64,000 nucleotides of DNA from Kutzneria sp. CA-103260. GTDB taxonomy: Bacteria > Actinomycetota > Actinomycetes > Mycobacteriales > Pseudonocardiaceae. The stretch spans positions 682,001 to 746,000 of the forward strand of contig NZ_CP073318.1 in NCBI RefSeq assembly GCF_018263855.1, read 5' to 3'. How positions within the stretch are numbered: the first letter of the stretch is position 1; each line of letters starts with the position of its first letter. Shown here piece by piece: positions 46,637 through 55,044 of this stretch. The notes beneath the pieces were generated by a model. The model worked only from the letters and a program-made list of their open reading frames with translations, had not been told where the DNA came from and made no database searches. A program made the position numbers and the translations under genes.

Positions 46637-47638
46637 TCAGGCCACCAGGCCGAGCAGGCCGACCGCGCCGAACATCAGGCACAGCACGATGTTCTTCACG
46701 CGGTGCTCGACCAGGATGGCCACGAACTCGCGCAGGAAGGCGTTGGGCCAGAAGTAGCGGGCGGTCGGCGCGCCCAGCACCTGGCCGTTCACCTTGGCCC
46801 GGCGGGCGAACAGGGCGGCCCGCAGCACGTGATAGTTGCTCGTGACGACGGTGCAGCGGTAGTCGGGCTTGCGGGACAGCATGATCTGCCGGCTGAAGGT
46901 CAGGTTCTCCAGCGTGGTGGTGGACTTGTCCTCCAGCAGGATGGCCCCCGCGGGCACGCCGGCGTCGATGAGGTAGTCGGCCATCGCCCGCGCCTCGGAC
47001 ACCGGCTCGTCCGCGCCCTGCCCGCCGGAGGTGATCATCATCGGCGCCTCGCCGCGCAGCCGCTCCCACACCTGCCGGCCGCGGTCCAGGCGGCCGCCGA
47101 GCAGCCGGGTCACCTTGCCGTCGATGAGGCCGGCCCCCAGCACCACCACGAAGTCCACCTCCCGGCGCTGCCGCACCCGGCCGTAGAACACCGAGTAGAC
47201 CAGGAAACAGCAGAACACGAAGGAGATGTAGAACAGGATGCCGCCGATGCTGAGCATCGCGGAGAGCAGGAACCGGTTCTTGGTGCCCAGGGCCAGCAGC
47301 GCCAGCGCCAGGAAGCCGACGATCACCAGGCCGGCCAGCGTGGTCAGCACCGAGGACAGCTTCAGTCCCTCGCGCCGGATCATGGTGAAGCCGTTGACGA
47401 ACAGGAACACGGTCAGCGCCACCATGGCCAGCGGCGCGGCCAGCACGATCAGGATCAGCGGGATGGCGGCGGCCAGCGGGGCCTGCGTGCCGATCGCCCC
47501 CAGCGCGCCGAAGCCGAGGAAGAACAGGGCCATCACCAGGAACACGCCGTTGCGCAGGCGCCGCCGGTCGATCAGGAAGCTGACCACGAACACCGCGGTC
47601 CAGAAGAGACCGAAGGCCAGCCACACCAGCGTGTTCAT
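46637..47638 (-). CDS. YdcF/SanA family (DUF218) membrane protein
   Basis: 333 residues from ATG 47638 (MNTLVWLAFG); a GTG nine codons earlier is possible. Five or so hydrophobic helices (1-150) precede a DUF218 domain: DFVVVLGAGLIDGKVTRLLGGRLDRG, MMITSGGQGADEPVSEARAMADYLIDAGVPAGAILLEDKSTTTLENLTFS, and CTVVTSNYHVLRAALFARR, and then a final helix. These proteins (ElyC, SanA, YdcF) affect envelope integrity or vancomycin sensitivity in other bacteria; the enzymatic activity is not established. Monocistronic, bounded by palindromic repeats on both sides. Confidence 0.87.
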   Translation of the reverse strand: MNTLVWLAFGLFWTAVFVVSFLIDRRRLRNGVFLVMALFFLGFGALGAIGTQAPLAAAIPLILIVLAAPLAMVALTVFLFVNGFTMIRREGLKLSSVLTTLAGLVIVGFLALALLALGTKNRFLLSAMLSIGGILFYISFVFCCFLVYSVFYGRVRQRREVDFVVVLGAGLIDGKVTRLLGGRLDRGRQVWERLRGEAPMMITSGGQGADEPVSEARAMADYLIDAGVPAGAILLEDKSTTTLENLTFSRQIMLSRKPDYRCTVVTSNYHVLRAALFARRAKVNGQVLGAPTARYFWPNAFLREFVAILVEHRVKNIVLCLMFGAVGLLGLVA

Positions 47639-47682
47639 GCCGCCAGACTGTAGCCGGTCAACCACGCCCCGCAGGTTTGGGT

Positions 47683-47792
47683 GTCTCCAAGACCCCCAAA
47701 CCCTGTGGATTCGGGTCGCTAACCGCTACAAACATCCGAGGGTTTGTAGCGGTTAGCGACCCCGCCGACCGGGGTTTGTAGGTCTTGGAGAC
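47683..47792. repeat. Dispersed palindromic repeat, copy 2
   Basis: Outer arms 47683-47703 and 47772-47792 pair with two mismatches; the right arm is identical over 21 bases to that of copy 1 (27811-27831). The interior is a second, perfect 19-bp stem (47715-47733 with 47742-47760) with an eight-base loop. It lies two bases before the stop of the downstream glycosidase gene and upstream of the DUF218 gene, so it may terminate transcription from the ABC-glycosidase operon. Confidence 0.85.
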
Positions 47793-47794
47793 GC

Positions 47795-49630
47795 TCAAAC
47801 TAGCGGGGACACCTCGACGGTGCCGTCGTGCTGGCTGACCAGCACCTGGAACCGGCGACCGTCCTCGTGCACGAGCACGTCGGCGAACACCATCGGATCG
47901 TCCACAGTGGCCTCGCGTCGCACGCCGGCGGCCACCGCCAGCGTCTGGTACAGCCGGTAGGTGGCCTCCGGGTTGACGTCGGGCTGGGTGGAGGCCATGT
48001 ACTCCAGCGGATACGTGCACAGCACGGCCCAGCCGGCACCGATCCGGTTGCGCAGCAGGAACGGCCGGCCGTAGTCGTCGACGGCCAGCACCTCGGCGGT
48101 GGTCGGCGTGACCGGGAGGAACGCCCGGCCGTGCTCGTTGCCGCCGGCCTGGAAGCCGAGCACCTGGTCGGCCCGCAGGCAGCCGTAGTCCTGCACGAAG
48201 CGCATGGACACGATGTCCTCGAGGATCGGCGCGACCAGGCCGTAGCGGAGTTCTGTTCGCACGCCGAAGAAATCGCCGAGCCCGGGGAACCACGGCCCGC
48301 GGTTGCCGCCGTGGGTGCCCGAGCAGTACGACAGGTACACCGTCGCCCCGGCGCGCGCGAACTCCGCGAGCCGCCGGAACGTCGGGGCCATCAGCTGCCG
48401 AGTGGAGGGCAGCAGATACAGCCGCGCGTCGTCGGCGAGACCGTCCTGCTCGCGGGTGAAACCCGGGGCCAGATCGGCTTCGCGGGCGGCGACGTAGGCC
48501 TGCCTGAGCGACTGGAACACCAGCCGGCGGTCGTCCTCGACCACGGTGAGCGGATAGCCACGCTCCAAATAGGACGACACCACCAGCGCCACCTCGGTGT
48601 CGGCCCGGCGCACCCGGTCGAAGTCCATTTCGGACAGTGTCCGGGCGAAGCTTTCCAGCTCCCGCAGCGCGGCCTTGGGGCGGCCGGCCGAGTCGGTCAC
48701 GCCGAAGTGCATCTCGAACGGGTGGTGCCGGTACGGGTCCTGGTCGGCCAGGTCGTCGAAGTCGGTGTTGTTCCAGGCCAGCCAGCCGGTGGCGCCGGCC
48801 AGCAGCGTGGTGTGCAGCACCTGCCGGTAGTACAGCGCGGTGTTCTCCTCCGAGGCCCAGTCCCCGGACAGCCCGAACTCCTCCAGCACCACCGGTCTCC
48901 CGCCGACCGCGGCCAGCTCGCACAGGAACGCGGCGTTCAGGTTCTGCCGCACCGGGTCGTTGTCGGTGGGGTAGACGTGCGGGCCGGTGAAGTCGGTGAA
49001 CTCGGCCAGTTCCCGCACCGAGAAGCCGTTCTCCACGCCGGTCACCTCGATGCCCCAGGCGCCGTCGCCGATCGACACCGGCTGGGTCGCGCCGCCGGCC
49101 CGCACCGCGTGCACCATCAGCCGGGCCCACGCCGTCACGTGCTCGCGCGGCGCCGGCGGCTCGCCGCGCCGTCGGCCGTAGATGGGCATCTCGTTGCTGA
49201 CCAGCCAGGCGGCGACGGCCGGATGGTCCTGGAAGCGGCGGCTGATCCGCTCGATGAACCACGCCTGCCGGCTCACCATTTCCACGTCCGCATAAAGGTC
49301 TCGGCCGTGCCGCCAGGGCGGATCCCAGTTCTCCCCGGACATGTGGCCGACCAGGAAGGTCGGCACCGTGCGCAGCCCCAGTTCCGAGTGCGCGTCGAGG
49401 AAGTCGGCCAACCGGTCGACCAGCCGCTCGTCGATCCGGTCTGGCTCCGGGTGGAAGTCCGGCCAGTAGCAGAACGACCGCGTCACGGTGAGCCCGTGGC
49501 GGGCCAGCGTGGCCAGCTCCGCGCGCACCACCGCCGGGTCGTAGTTCCGCCACATCAGCGGACCGCCCGTGCGCGACCAGAAGTTCACGCCGAGCCAGGT
49601 CGCGCCCAGGCGCGGGGACGGCCGCCTCAC
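47795..49630 (-). CDS. Cytosolic GH5/mannanase-like glycoside hydrolase
   Basis: About 611 residues. GTG 49630 has an AGGGGAG ribosome site eight bases upstream and is preferred over GTG 49660. The (beta/alpha)8 barrel (about 8-330) has WLGVNFWSRTGGPLMWRNYD, WLVSNEMPIYG (acid/base Glu after Asn, clan GH-A) and RPVVLEEFGLSGDW (nucleophile Glu). A glutamine-amidotransferase-like or beta-galactosidase trimerisation-like alpha/beta domain follows (about 350-540), then a small beta domain. No signal peptide, so it acts on imported oligosaccharides, fitting the ABC importer 87 bases upstream on the same strand. Exact GH subfamily uncertain. Confidence 0.8.
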   Translation of the reverse strand: MRRPSPRLGATWLGVNFWSRTGGPLMWRNYDPAVVRAELATLARHGLTVTRSFCYWPDFHPEPDRIDERLVDRLADFLDAHSELGLRTVPTFLVGHMSGENWDPPWRHGRDLYADVEMVSRQAWFIERISRRFQDHPAVAAWLVSNEMPIYGRRRGEPPAPREHVTAWARLMVHAVRAGGATQPVSIGDGAWGIEVTGVENGFSVRELAEFTDFTGPHVYPTDNDPVRQNLNAAFLCELAAVGGRPVVLEEFGLSGDWASEENTALYYRQVLHTTLLAGATGWLAWNNTDFDDLADQDPYRHHPFEMHFGVTDSAGRPKAALRELESFARTLSEMDFDRVRRADTEVALVVSSYLERGYPLTVVEDDRRLVFQSLRQAYVAAREADLAPGFTREQDGLADDARLYLLPSTRQLMAPTFRRLAEFARAGATVYLSYCSGTHGGNRGPWFPGLGDFFGVRTELRYGLVAPILEDIVSMRFVQDYGCLRADQVLGFQAGGNEHGRAFLPVTPTTAEVLAVDDYGRPFLLRNRIGAGWAVLCTYPLEYMASTQPDVNPEATYRLYQTLAVAAGVRREATVDDPMVFADVLVHEDGRRFQVLVSQHDGTVEVSPLV

Positions 49631-49716
49631 ACCCGTGTCTCCCCTCTCGGCACCCCCCACGTTCGAGCATGCAGGGCGGCCCGCGGCCGGGTCAACGGTT
49701 AGCGGCTACAGTCCCG

Positions 49717-51294
49717 TCAGGCGCTAGTCAATCGACGGCGATCCCGCTGCACCACCGGATCCGGAACCGGTGAGGCCAGCAACAGCGCCTGGGTGTAGGG
49801 ATGCGAGGGCGTGTGCAGCACGGTCGCGCACGGCCCTTGTTCGACCAGTTGACCGGCCCGCAGCACCGCGACCCGTTCGCAGACCCGGTCCACCACCGCG
49901 AGATCGTGGCTGATGAACAGGCAGCCGAAGCCGAATTCGGTGTGCAACCGGGCCAACACGTCCAGTACCGCGGCCTGCACGGACACGTCCAAAGCGCTGG
50001 TCGGCTCGTCGGCGATGAGCAGGTCCGGGCCCAGCACCACGGCTCGGGCCAGGCTGACTCGCTGCCGCTGGCCGCCGGACAGCTCGTGGCCGCGGCGGTC
50101 GAGCAGGGCCTGCGGCAGTTCGACGGCGTCCATCAGGTCCAACACCTTGCGCCGCCGTTCGGCCCGGCCGGCCTTGGTGTGGATCACCAACGGCTCGGCG
50201 ATCGTCTGCTCGACGGTCATGGTCGGATCCAGGGAGGACGCCGGATCCTGGAACACCGCGCCGAGTCGCCGGCGGGACTTCTGGTCCAGCTTGCCGCCGA
50301 AAACTGTCATGGCGCCAGACTTCGGCGTGACGAGGCCGAGCACGCACTGGGCCAACGTGGTCTTGCCGGAACCGGATTCGCCGACCAGGCCGACGAACTC
50401 GCCCGGACCGACGTGCAGCGAGACGGTGTCCACAACTCGGCGGCCGTGGTACTCGACAACGATGTCCTCAAGCTTGAGGACCGGTCGCTCGGGCTCGGGC
50501 TGTTCCTCGTGCGCGGTGTCGCCCAGCCGCGGCACAGCGGCAAGCAGCTGCCGGGTGTAGGCCGCTCGGGGGCTTGCGAACAGCGTCTCGGTGTCCGCTT
50601 CCTCGACCACTTTTCCGTTGCGCAGCACCAACACCCGGTCGGCGATGTCGGCGACCACGCCGAGGTTGTGGGTGATCAGCAGCGTGCCGGCGCCCTCGGT
50701 GTCGCGGATGTCCCGGAGCAGGTCCAGAATCTGCTGCTGCACGGTGACGTCCAGCGCGGTGGTCGGCTCGTCGGCCAGGATCAGCCCCGGGCCGGCGGCG
50801 ATGGCGATGGCGATCAGCACCCGCTGCCGCAGGCCGCCGGAAAGCTGGTGCGGGTACTGGCCGAGCCGGCTGCGTGCGTCCGGCACGCCGACCCGCTCCA
50901 AAAGCCGCACGCAGCGGTCGTGGTAGCGCTTGTGCCGCTGGGGTTCGGGATCGTGGTTGCGGATCGCCTCCGCGACCTGGAAGCCGATGGTGCGCACCGG
51001 GTTCAGCGCCGTCATCGGCTCCTGGAACACCATGCCCGCGCCCCGGCCCCGCAGCTGCCGCAGCTGCTCGGGCGTCGCGCCGAGAACGTCCTGGCCGGCC
51101 AACGTGATCGCGCCCTCGACGCGGGCGGAGCGGGGGAGCAGGCCGAGCGCCGCCAGCGCCACCGTGCTCTTGCCGGAGCCCGATTCGCCGACCAGGGCGA
51201 CGATCTCGCCCCTGTCCACCGCAACCGACAGGCCGTCCACGGCGACGGCGGAGCCGTAGCTGACCCGCAAGTCGGTGATCTCCAGCACGCTCAC
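49717..51294 (-). CDS. Fused dual ATPase of an oligopeptide/oligosaccharide ABC importer (DppD-DppF type)
   Basis: 525 residues with two complete nucleotide-binding domains. Domain 1: GESGSGKST, LSGGLRQRV, LILADEPTTALD. Domain 2 (from about 270): GESGSGKTT, LSGGQRQRV, LLIADEPTSALD. Each ends in the Opp/Dpp-type C-terminal segment (HPYTQALLLASP, AYTRQLLAAVPRL). Energises uptake by the adjacent permeases. Its GTG start overlaps by four bases the stop of a 26-codon ORF that separates it from the permease gene. Confidence 0.95.
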   Translation of the reverse strand: MSVLEITDLRVSYGSAVAVDGLSVAVDRGEIVALVGESGSGKSTVALAALGLLPRSARVEGAITLAGQDVLGATPEQLRQLRGRGAGMVFQEPMTALNPVRTIGFQVAEAIRNHDPEPQRHKRYHDRCVRLLERVGVPDARSRLGQYPHQLSGGLRQRVLIAIAIAAGPGLILADEPTTALDVTVQQQILDLLRDIRDTEGAGTLLITHNLGVVADIADRVLVLRNGKVVEEADTETLFASPRAAYTRQLLAAVPRLGDTAHEEQPEPERPVLKLEDIVVEYHGRRVVDTVSLHVGPGEFVGLVGESGSGKTTLAQCVLGLVTPKSGAMTVFGGKLDQKSRRRLGAVFQDPASSLDPTMTVEQTIAEPLVIHTKAGRAERRRKVLDLMDAVELPQALLDRRGHELSGGQRQRVSLARAVVLGPDLLIADEPTSALDVSVQAAVLDVLARLHTEFGFGCLFISHDLAVVDRVCERVAVLRAGQLVEQGPCATVLHTPSHPYTQALLLASPVPDPVVQRDRRRLTSA

Positions 51295-51371
51295 TGCGGC
51301 ACCTCGCTAGCGCTCGGTGTCCGCGTTCGCGGACGCTCTGCGTTGAATGATTCGCTCGCAAGCTCGCTCAT
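51291..51371 (-). CDS. Possible 26-residue small protein linking permease and ATPase genes
   Basis: ATG 51371 overlaps the permease stop as ATGA and its TGA overlaps the ATPase GTG as GTGA, so the ORF exactly fills the gap. The predicted peptide begins MSELASESFNAERPRT and ends SASEVPQ: hydrophilic, Ser/Arg/Glu-rich, no membrane segment. The DNA contains the perfect hairpin GTCCGCG-TT-CGCGGAC. It may be a true small subunit, a translational-coupling bridge or an inserted repeat that happens to keep the frame. Not recognised. Confidence 0.4.
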   Translation of the reverse strand: MSELASESFNAERPRTRTPSASEVPQ

Positions 51372-52216
51372 GCCCGCCCCCTCGCCGCCAGCGCGTCGCG
51401 CAGCCCGTCCCCGACGAAGTTGATCGCGCACACCACCAGCACGATCGCGATGCCGGGCGGCAGGATCAGCCACCACGCGCCGTCATAGGTGTACGTGATG
51501 CCCTTGTTCAGCATCGCGCCCCAGTCGGTGTCCGGCGGCGGCACGCCGAGCCCGAGAAAGCTCACGTACGCCACCAGCAGGATCGCGTCGGCGATCTGGA
51601 AGGTGCCGGCCACCACCAGCGTGCCGACCGCGTTGGGCAGCAGGTGCCGGAACACCACCCGCCACCGGCCGGCGCCCATCACGGTGATCGCCTTGACGAA
51701 GTCCCGCTCCCGCAGTGTCGCTGCCTCGGCGCGCATCAGCCGGGCCGGCACCAGCCACGACACGCAGCCGATCACCAGCGACAGCACCAGGGCCGACGGG
51801 GTGACCAGGGTGGCCGCCACCAACAGCAGGAACAGCGCCGGAATGGCCACACCGGTGTCGACGACGCGCATCAGCACCGCGTCCAGCCAGCCGCCGGCGT
51901 ATCCGGCCAGCGCGCCCCAGATCGCCCCGATGGCCGTGGCCAGCAGGCCGGCCAGCACGCCGATGGTCAGCGAGGTCCGGCCGGCGACCATGAGCCGGCC
52001 CAGCACGTCGTAGCCGAGGTCGTCGGTGCCGAGCGGATGTCCTTGCTGGCCCGGGGAAAGCCGGGAAGCGTCCAGCGCGGTGTGCACCTGGTCGGTCGGG
52101 TACAGCAGCGGACCGACCAGGCAGAAGGCCAGCACCAGCACGAGGATCACCGCGCCGGCCAAGGCCAGGCCGTTACCGTGCAGCCGTGAGCGGGCGGGCA
52201 GTGCGATCGTGGTCAT
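51368..52216 (-). CDS. ABC importer permease (DppC/OppC type)
   Basis: 282 residues from ATG 52216, overlapping the DppB-type stop as ATGA. Hydrophilic N-terminus, first helix LALAGAVILVLVLAFCLVGPLL, then HPLGTDDLGYDVLGRLMVAGRTSL and the EAA loop LRERDFVKAITVMGAGRWRVVFRHLLPN. Five further helices. Forms the transmembrane channel with the adjacent permease. Confidence 0.94.
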   Translation of the reverse strand: MTTIALPARSRLHGNGLALAGAVILVLVLAFCLVGPLLYPTDQVHTALDASRLSPGQQGHPLGTDDLGYDVLGRLMVAGRTSLTIGVLAGLLATAIGAIWGALAGYAGGWLDAVLMRVVDTGVAIPALFLLLVAATLVTPSALVLSLVIGCVSWLVPARLMRAEAATLRERDFVKAITVMGAGRWRVVFRHLLPNAVGTLVVAGTFQIADAILLVAYVSFLGLGVPPPDTDWGAMLNKGITYTYDGAWWLILPPGIAIVLVVCAINFVGDGLRDALAARGRA

Positions 52217-53172
52217 GACTTCGCTCCCGACACCCGGACCCGCGGGTCGATCAAGAGTTGGACGACGTCGGCCAGCAGCGAGCCGAGCACGGTGGTCACC
52301 GCGATGACCAGCACCACGCCCAGCAGCACCGGGAAGTCGGCGTCGCGGGCGGCGGACCAGAACAGCAGGCCGACGCCGGGATAGTTGAACATCGTCTCCA
52401 CCACCAGCGAGCCGCTGAACACCACCGGCACCGAGTAGCCGATCATCGAGACCACCGAGGTGAGCGAGTTCGGCCAGACGTGCCGCCACAGGATGGTGCG
52501 CTCCGGCGTGCCCTTGGCCCGGGCGGTGCGCACGTAGTCCTCGGCCAGGTTGTCCACTGTGGACGATCGCATGTACCGGCTGTAGGCCACCGCCGTGACG
52601 CCGGTGCCGGCCAGCACCGGCAGCACCAGCGAGGCCGGCTGGGACAGCAGGGCGGCCACGGTGTCGCCCTGTGCGGCCTGAGCCGGGAAGATGGGCAGCA
52701 CCTGGGCGAACAGGATGATCAGCACCAGCGACAGGAAGAACACCGGCGTCGCGTACAGCACGAAGGCCAGGCCGGTGGTGACCACGTCGAACGCCCGGCC
52801 GCGCCGGGTCGCCTGCCACACTCCCAGCGGCAGCGCCACGATGATGCCCAGGATGGTCGATGTCGCCGTCAGCACCAGGGTTTTCGGCAGCCGCTCGGCC
52901 AGCAGTGTGCTGACATCGGTGTTCTGGGTGTAGGAGGCGCCGAGGTCGCCGTGCAGCAGTCGGAGCAGGTAGTCCCAGTACTGCACGGGAATCGGCTGGT
53001 CGAAGCCCTGCGACTGGTTGAACGCGTCGATCTGCGCCTGGGTCGCCTTCACGCCGAGCACGCCCCGCGCGGGGCCGCCCGGCAGCAGGTGCAGGATCAC
53101 GAAGGTCACCACCGTGACCAGGAAGACGACGATCAGCGCCAACAGCAGGCGGCGGGCCAGGAATCGGGTCAT
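52213..53172 (-). CDS. ABC importer permease (DppB/OppB type)
   Basis: 319 residues from ATG 53172, with GAGG eight bases upstream; a GTG at 53181 overlaps the binding-protein stop. FLARRLLLALIVVFLVTVVTFVILHLLPGGPA start, HGDLGASYTQNTDV, and EAA loop YVRTARAKGTPERTILWRHVWPNSL are diagnostic. Six helices. Part of the SBP-permease-permease-ATPase operon. Confidence 0.94.
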   Translation of the reverse strand: MTRFLARRLLLALIVVFLVTVVTFVILHLLPGGPARGVLGVKATQAQIDAFNQSQGFDQPIPVQYWDYLLRLLHGDLGASYTQNTDVSTLLAERLPKTLVLTATSTILGIIVALPLGVWQATRRGRAFDVVTTGLAFVLYATPVFFLSLVLIILFAQVLPIFPAQAAQGDTVAALLSQPASLVLPVLAGTGVTAVAYSRYMRSSTVDNLAEDYVRTARAKGTPERTILWRHVWPNSLTSVVSMIGYSVPVVFSGSLVVETMFNYPGVGLLFWSAARDADFPVLLGVVLVIAVTTVLGSLLADVVQLLIDPRVRVSGAKS

Positions 53173-53177
53173 CGCGG

Positions 53178-54911
53178 TCACCTCGTCCGGTACCAGCGCT
53201 GGGGTTGCAGGCCGGCCAGGGGATCCTGGACCACGCCGCCCAGCGCGCTGTCGATCGCCGACACCTGGTACGGCGGGTTCGGCATCCAGATCACCGGCAG
53301 CTGCTCGGTCAGCCGCGCGCTGTAGTCCACCATGGACTGCGGCGAGGTGGACAGCGTGGAGGCGTTGATCAGGTCGTCGGTCGGCTGGTCCCGGTAGTTG
53401 CCGAAGTTCACCCCGGCGTCGGTGGCGAACAGCTGCTCGCCGCTGGGATAGGCCGGGAAGTACCAGCTGCCCTGGGTGCCGAAGTAGGACAGCTGCCAGG
53501 CGCAGGCCGGGCTGCTCGGCTCGCAGGTGGTTCCGTTGGCCAGCACGGTGTTCAGCGGCTGGGCGTTGATCCGCAGCTCGATGCCGACCTTGGACAGCTC
53601 GGACTTGAGCTCCTGCATGGTGCCGTCGGTCTCGTCGGAGCCGGACTCGGTCAGCAGCGTCATCGACAGCCGGGTGCCCTTGGCCACGCCGGGACCGCAA
53701 GCGTTCGCGTCCTGGCACTCCAGCACGCCGTCCGGGCCCGGCCGCCAGCCGTGGTCGGCGAGCAGCTTCTTCGAGGCGGTCAGGTCGAACGGGTACGGGT
53801 TGTCCTTCTGCTGCTGGGACAGGAAGGTCGGGTCGTTGTCCTGCGGCACCGGGCCGTAGCCGGGAGTGGCGGTGCCGCGCCAGATCACCTGCGAGATCGC
53901 CTTCTGGTCCACCGCGTGTTGGATGGCCTGCCGCAGGTAGAGTTGCTGGAACGCCCTGCCCAGCGCGGGATTGTTGAAGTTGTACGGGATGTAGGTGATG
54001 GACCAGCCGTTCCACGGCTCGATCCGGTAGCCCAGCGACTCCAGTTTCGACTTCTGGCCCAGGTTCGTCGTCGGCACGTAGCCGTAGTCGACGCCGCCGG
54101 CCAGCAGCACGTTGTACTCGGCGGCGGAACTCGTGAAGGTGAGGAACGTGATCTTGTCCAGGTGCGAGGCGTCCGGCCCGGTGTAACGCGGGTTCTTGGC
54201 CAGCGTGATCTGGCTGCTGGAGAACGACTCCAGCGCGAACGGGCCGTCCACGACCTTCCACAGTGGATTGGTGTTGTACGCGCCGAGCTGCTTGGACTGC
54301 GCGACCAGGTAGTCGAACGCCTTGCGGGGATCGGGATCCTTGGCCCACGCGTGCTGCGGCAGCGGCGTGATCAGCGTGAGCTGGTTGGCCGTGAACCAGC
54401 CCGGGTTGTACGTCTTGTCCAGCGTCAGCGTGAAGGTGTGCTCGTCGACGATGTGGAAGCCGGTGACGTTGTCCGGCATCAGGCCCTTGGAGTAGACGCC
54501 CCACTCGTCCTTGGCCGCGCGCACCATGTCCAGCCAGAACTGGACATCCTTGGTGGTCACCGGCACGCCGTCGGACCAGGTCAGCGACTTGAGCATGATG
54601 GTGACCGACTTGCCGTCCGGGGCGTAGACCGGGGGCTCGGCGGCGCTGGCCTGCTGGTCCATGCCGACCTCGCCGGAGGAACCGTCGTAGGCGTAGAGCG
54701 GCAGGAAAAGTGCCGACTGGATGACGCCGTTGTAACTGGCGGTGTAGCCGGGAATGGCCAACGGCAGGATCCAGTTCGGCGTGGCCGACGGCGGCAGCGC
54801 GAAACTCACCGTGTTCGGCGCGCCGCCTCCATGGCGCACCTGGCCGCCGGCGCAGGCCGTGAGCACAAGACAACACAGCACGGCGGCCAGCCGGCCGAGC
54901 CTTCGTCGCAT
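53178..54911 (-). CDS. Solute-binding lipoprotein of the ABC importer (SBP family 5)
   Basis: 577 residues with lipoprotein signal and lipobox LTAC-A (Cys 20). SBP_bac_5 fold: WSDGVPVTTKDVQFWLDMV, NPRYTGPDASHLDKITF, YLRQAIQHAVDQKAISQVIWRGTATPGYGPVP, and the long C-terminal lobe. Family members bind oligopeptides, nickel, or oligosaccharides such as cello- or mannooligomers; adjacent glycosidase and ROK genes favour a sugar, whereas the M81 peptidase leaves a peptide open. Promoter region carries a CAACA-TGTTG operator 14 bases before the ATG. Confidence 0.93.
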   Translation of the reverse strand: MRRRLGRLAAVLCCLVLTACAGGQVRHGGGAPNTVSFALPPSATPNWILPLAIPGYTASYNGVIQSALFLPLYAYDGSSGEVGMDQQASAAEPPVYAPDGKSVTIMLKSLTWSDGVPVTTKDVQFWLDMVRAAKDEWGVYSKGLMPDNVTGFHIVDEHTFTLTLDKTYNPGWFTANQLTLITPLPQHAWAKDPDPRKAFDYLVAQSKQLGAYNTNPLWKVVDGPFALESFSSSQITLAKNPRYTGPDASHLDKITFLTFTSSAAEYNVLLAGGVDYGYVPTTNLGQKSKLESLGYRIEPWNGWSITYIPYNFNNPALGRAFQQLYLRQAIQHAVDQKAISQVIWRGTATPGYGPVPQDNDPTFLSQQQKDNPYPFDLTASKKLLADHGWRPGPDGVLECQDANACGPGVAKGTRLSMTLLTESGSDETDGTMQELKSELSKVGIELRINAQPLNTVLANGTTCEPSSPACAWQLSYFGTQGSWYFPAYPSGEQLFATDAGVNFGNYRDQPTDDLINASTLSTSPQSMVDYSARLTEQLPVIWMPNPPYQVSAIDSALGGVVQDPLAGLQPQRWYRTR

Positions 54912-54924
54912 CCTGCCTCACTTC

Positions 54925-54938
54925 CAACAAAACTGTTG
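54925..54938. promoter_or_regulatory. Candidate ROK operator CAACA-N4-TGTTG
   Basis: Inverted repeat CAACA (54925-54929), AAAC, TGTTG (54934-54938) lies between the divergent binding-protein and ROK genes, 14 bp before the former. It could block transcription or ribosome access of the importer operon. Confidence 0.45.
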
Positions 54939-54947
54939 TAAGTCCAC

Positions 54948-54975
54948 TTGCTGGGATTTTTCGGCTGACTATACT
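54948..54975 (+). promoter_or_regulatory. Candidate sigma-70-type promoter for the ROK gene
   Basis: TTGCTG (54948-54953), 16-bp spacer, TATACT (54970-54975) on the plus strand, about 70 bp before the ROK start; the surrounding sequence is unusually A+T-rich. Confidence 0.45.
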
Positions 54976-55044
54976 CACGTTGGCCATCAGGTGAACCATC
55001 GGAGATCGAGGTTTCTCGACACTTGCGCCAGAAATGTGTCAACG

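Noticed and set aside
54754..55044. N-terminal extension of the ROK frame back to 54754
   Set aside because: The extension crosses the predicted TATACT promoter and the divergent binding-protein start, and the family's helix-turn-helix begins just after ATG 55045.
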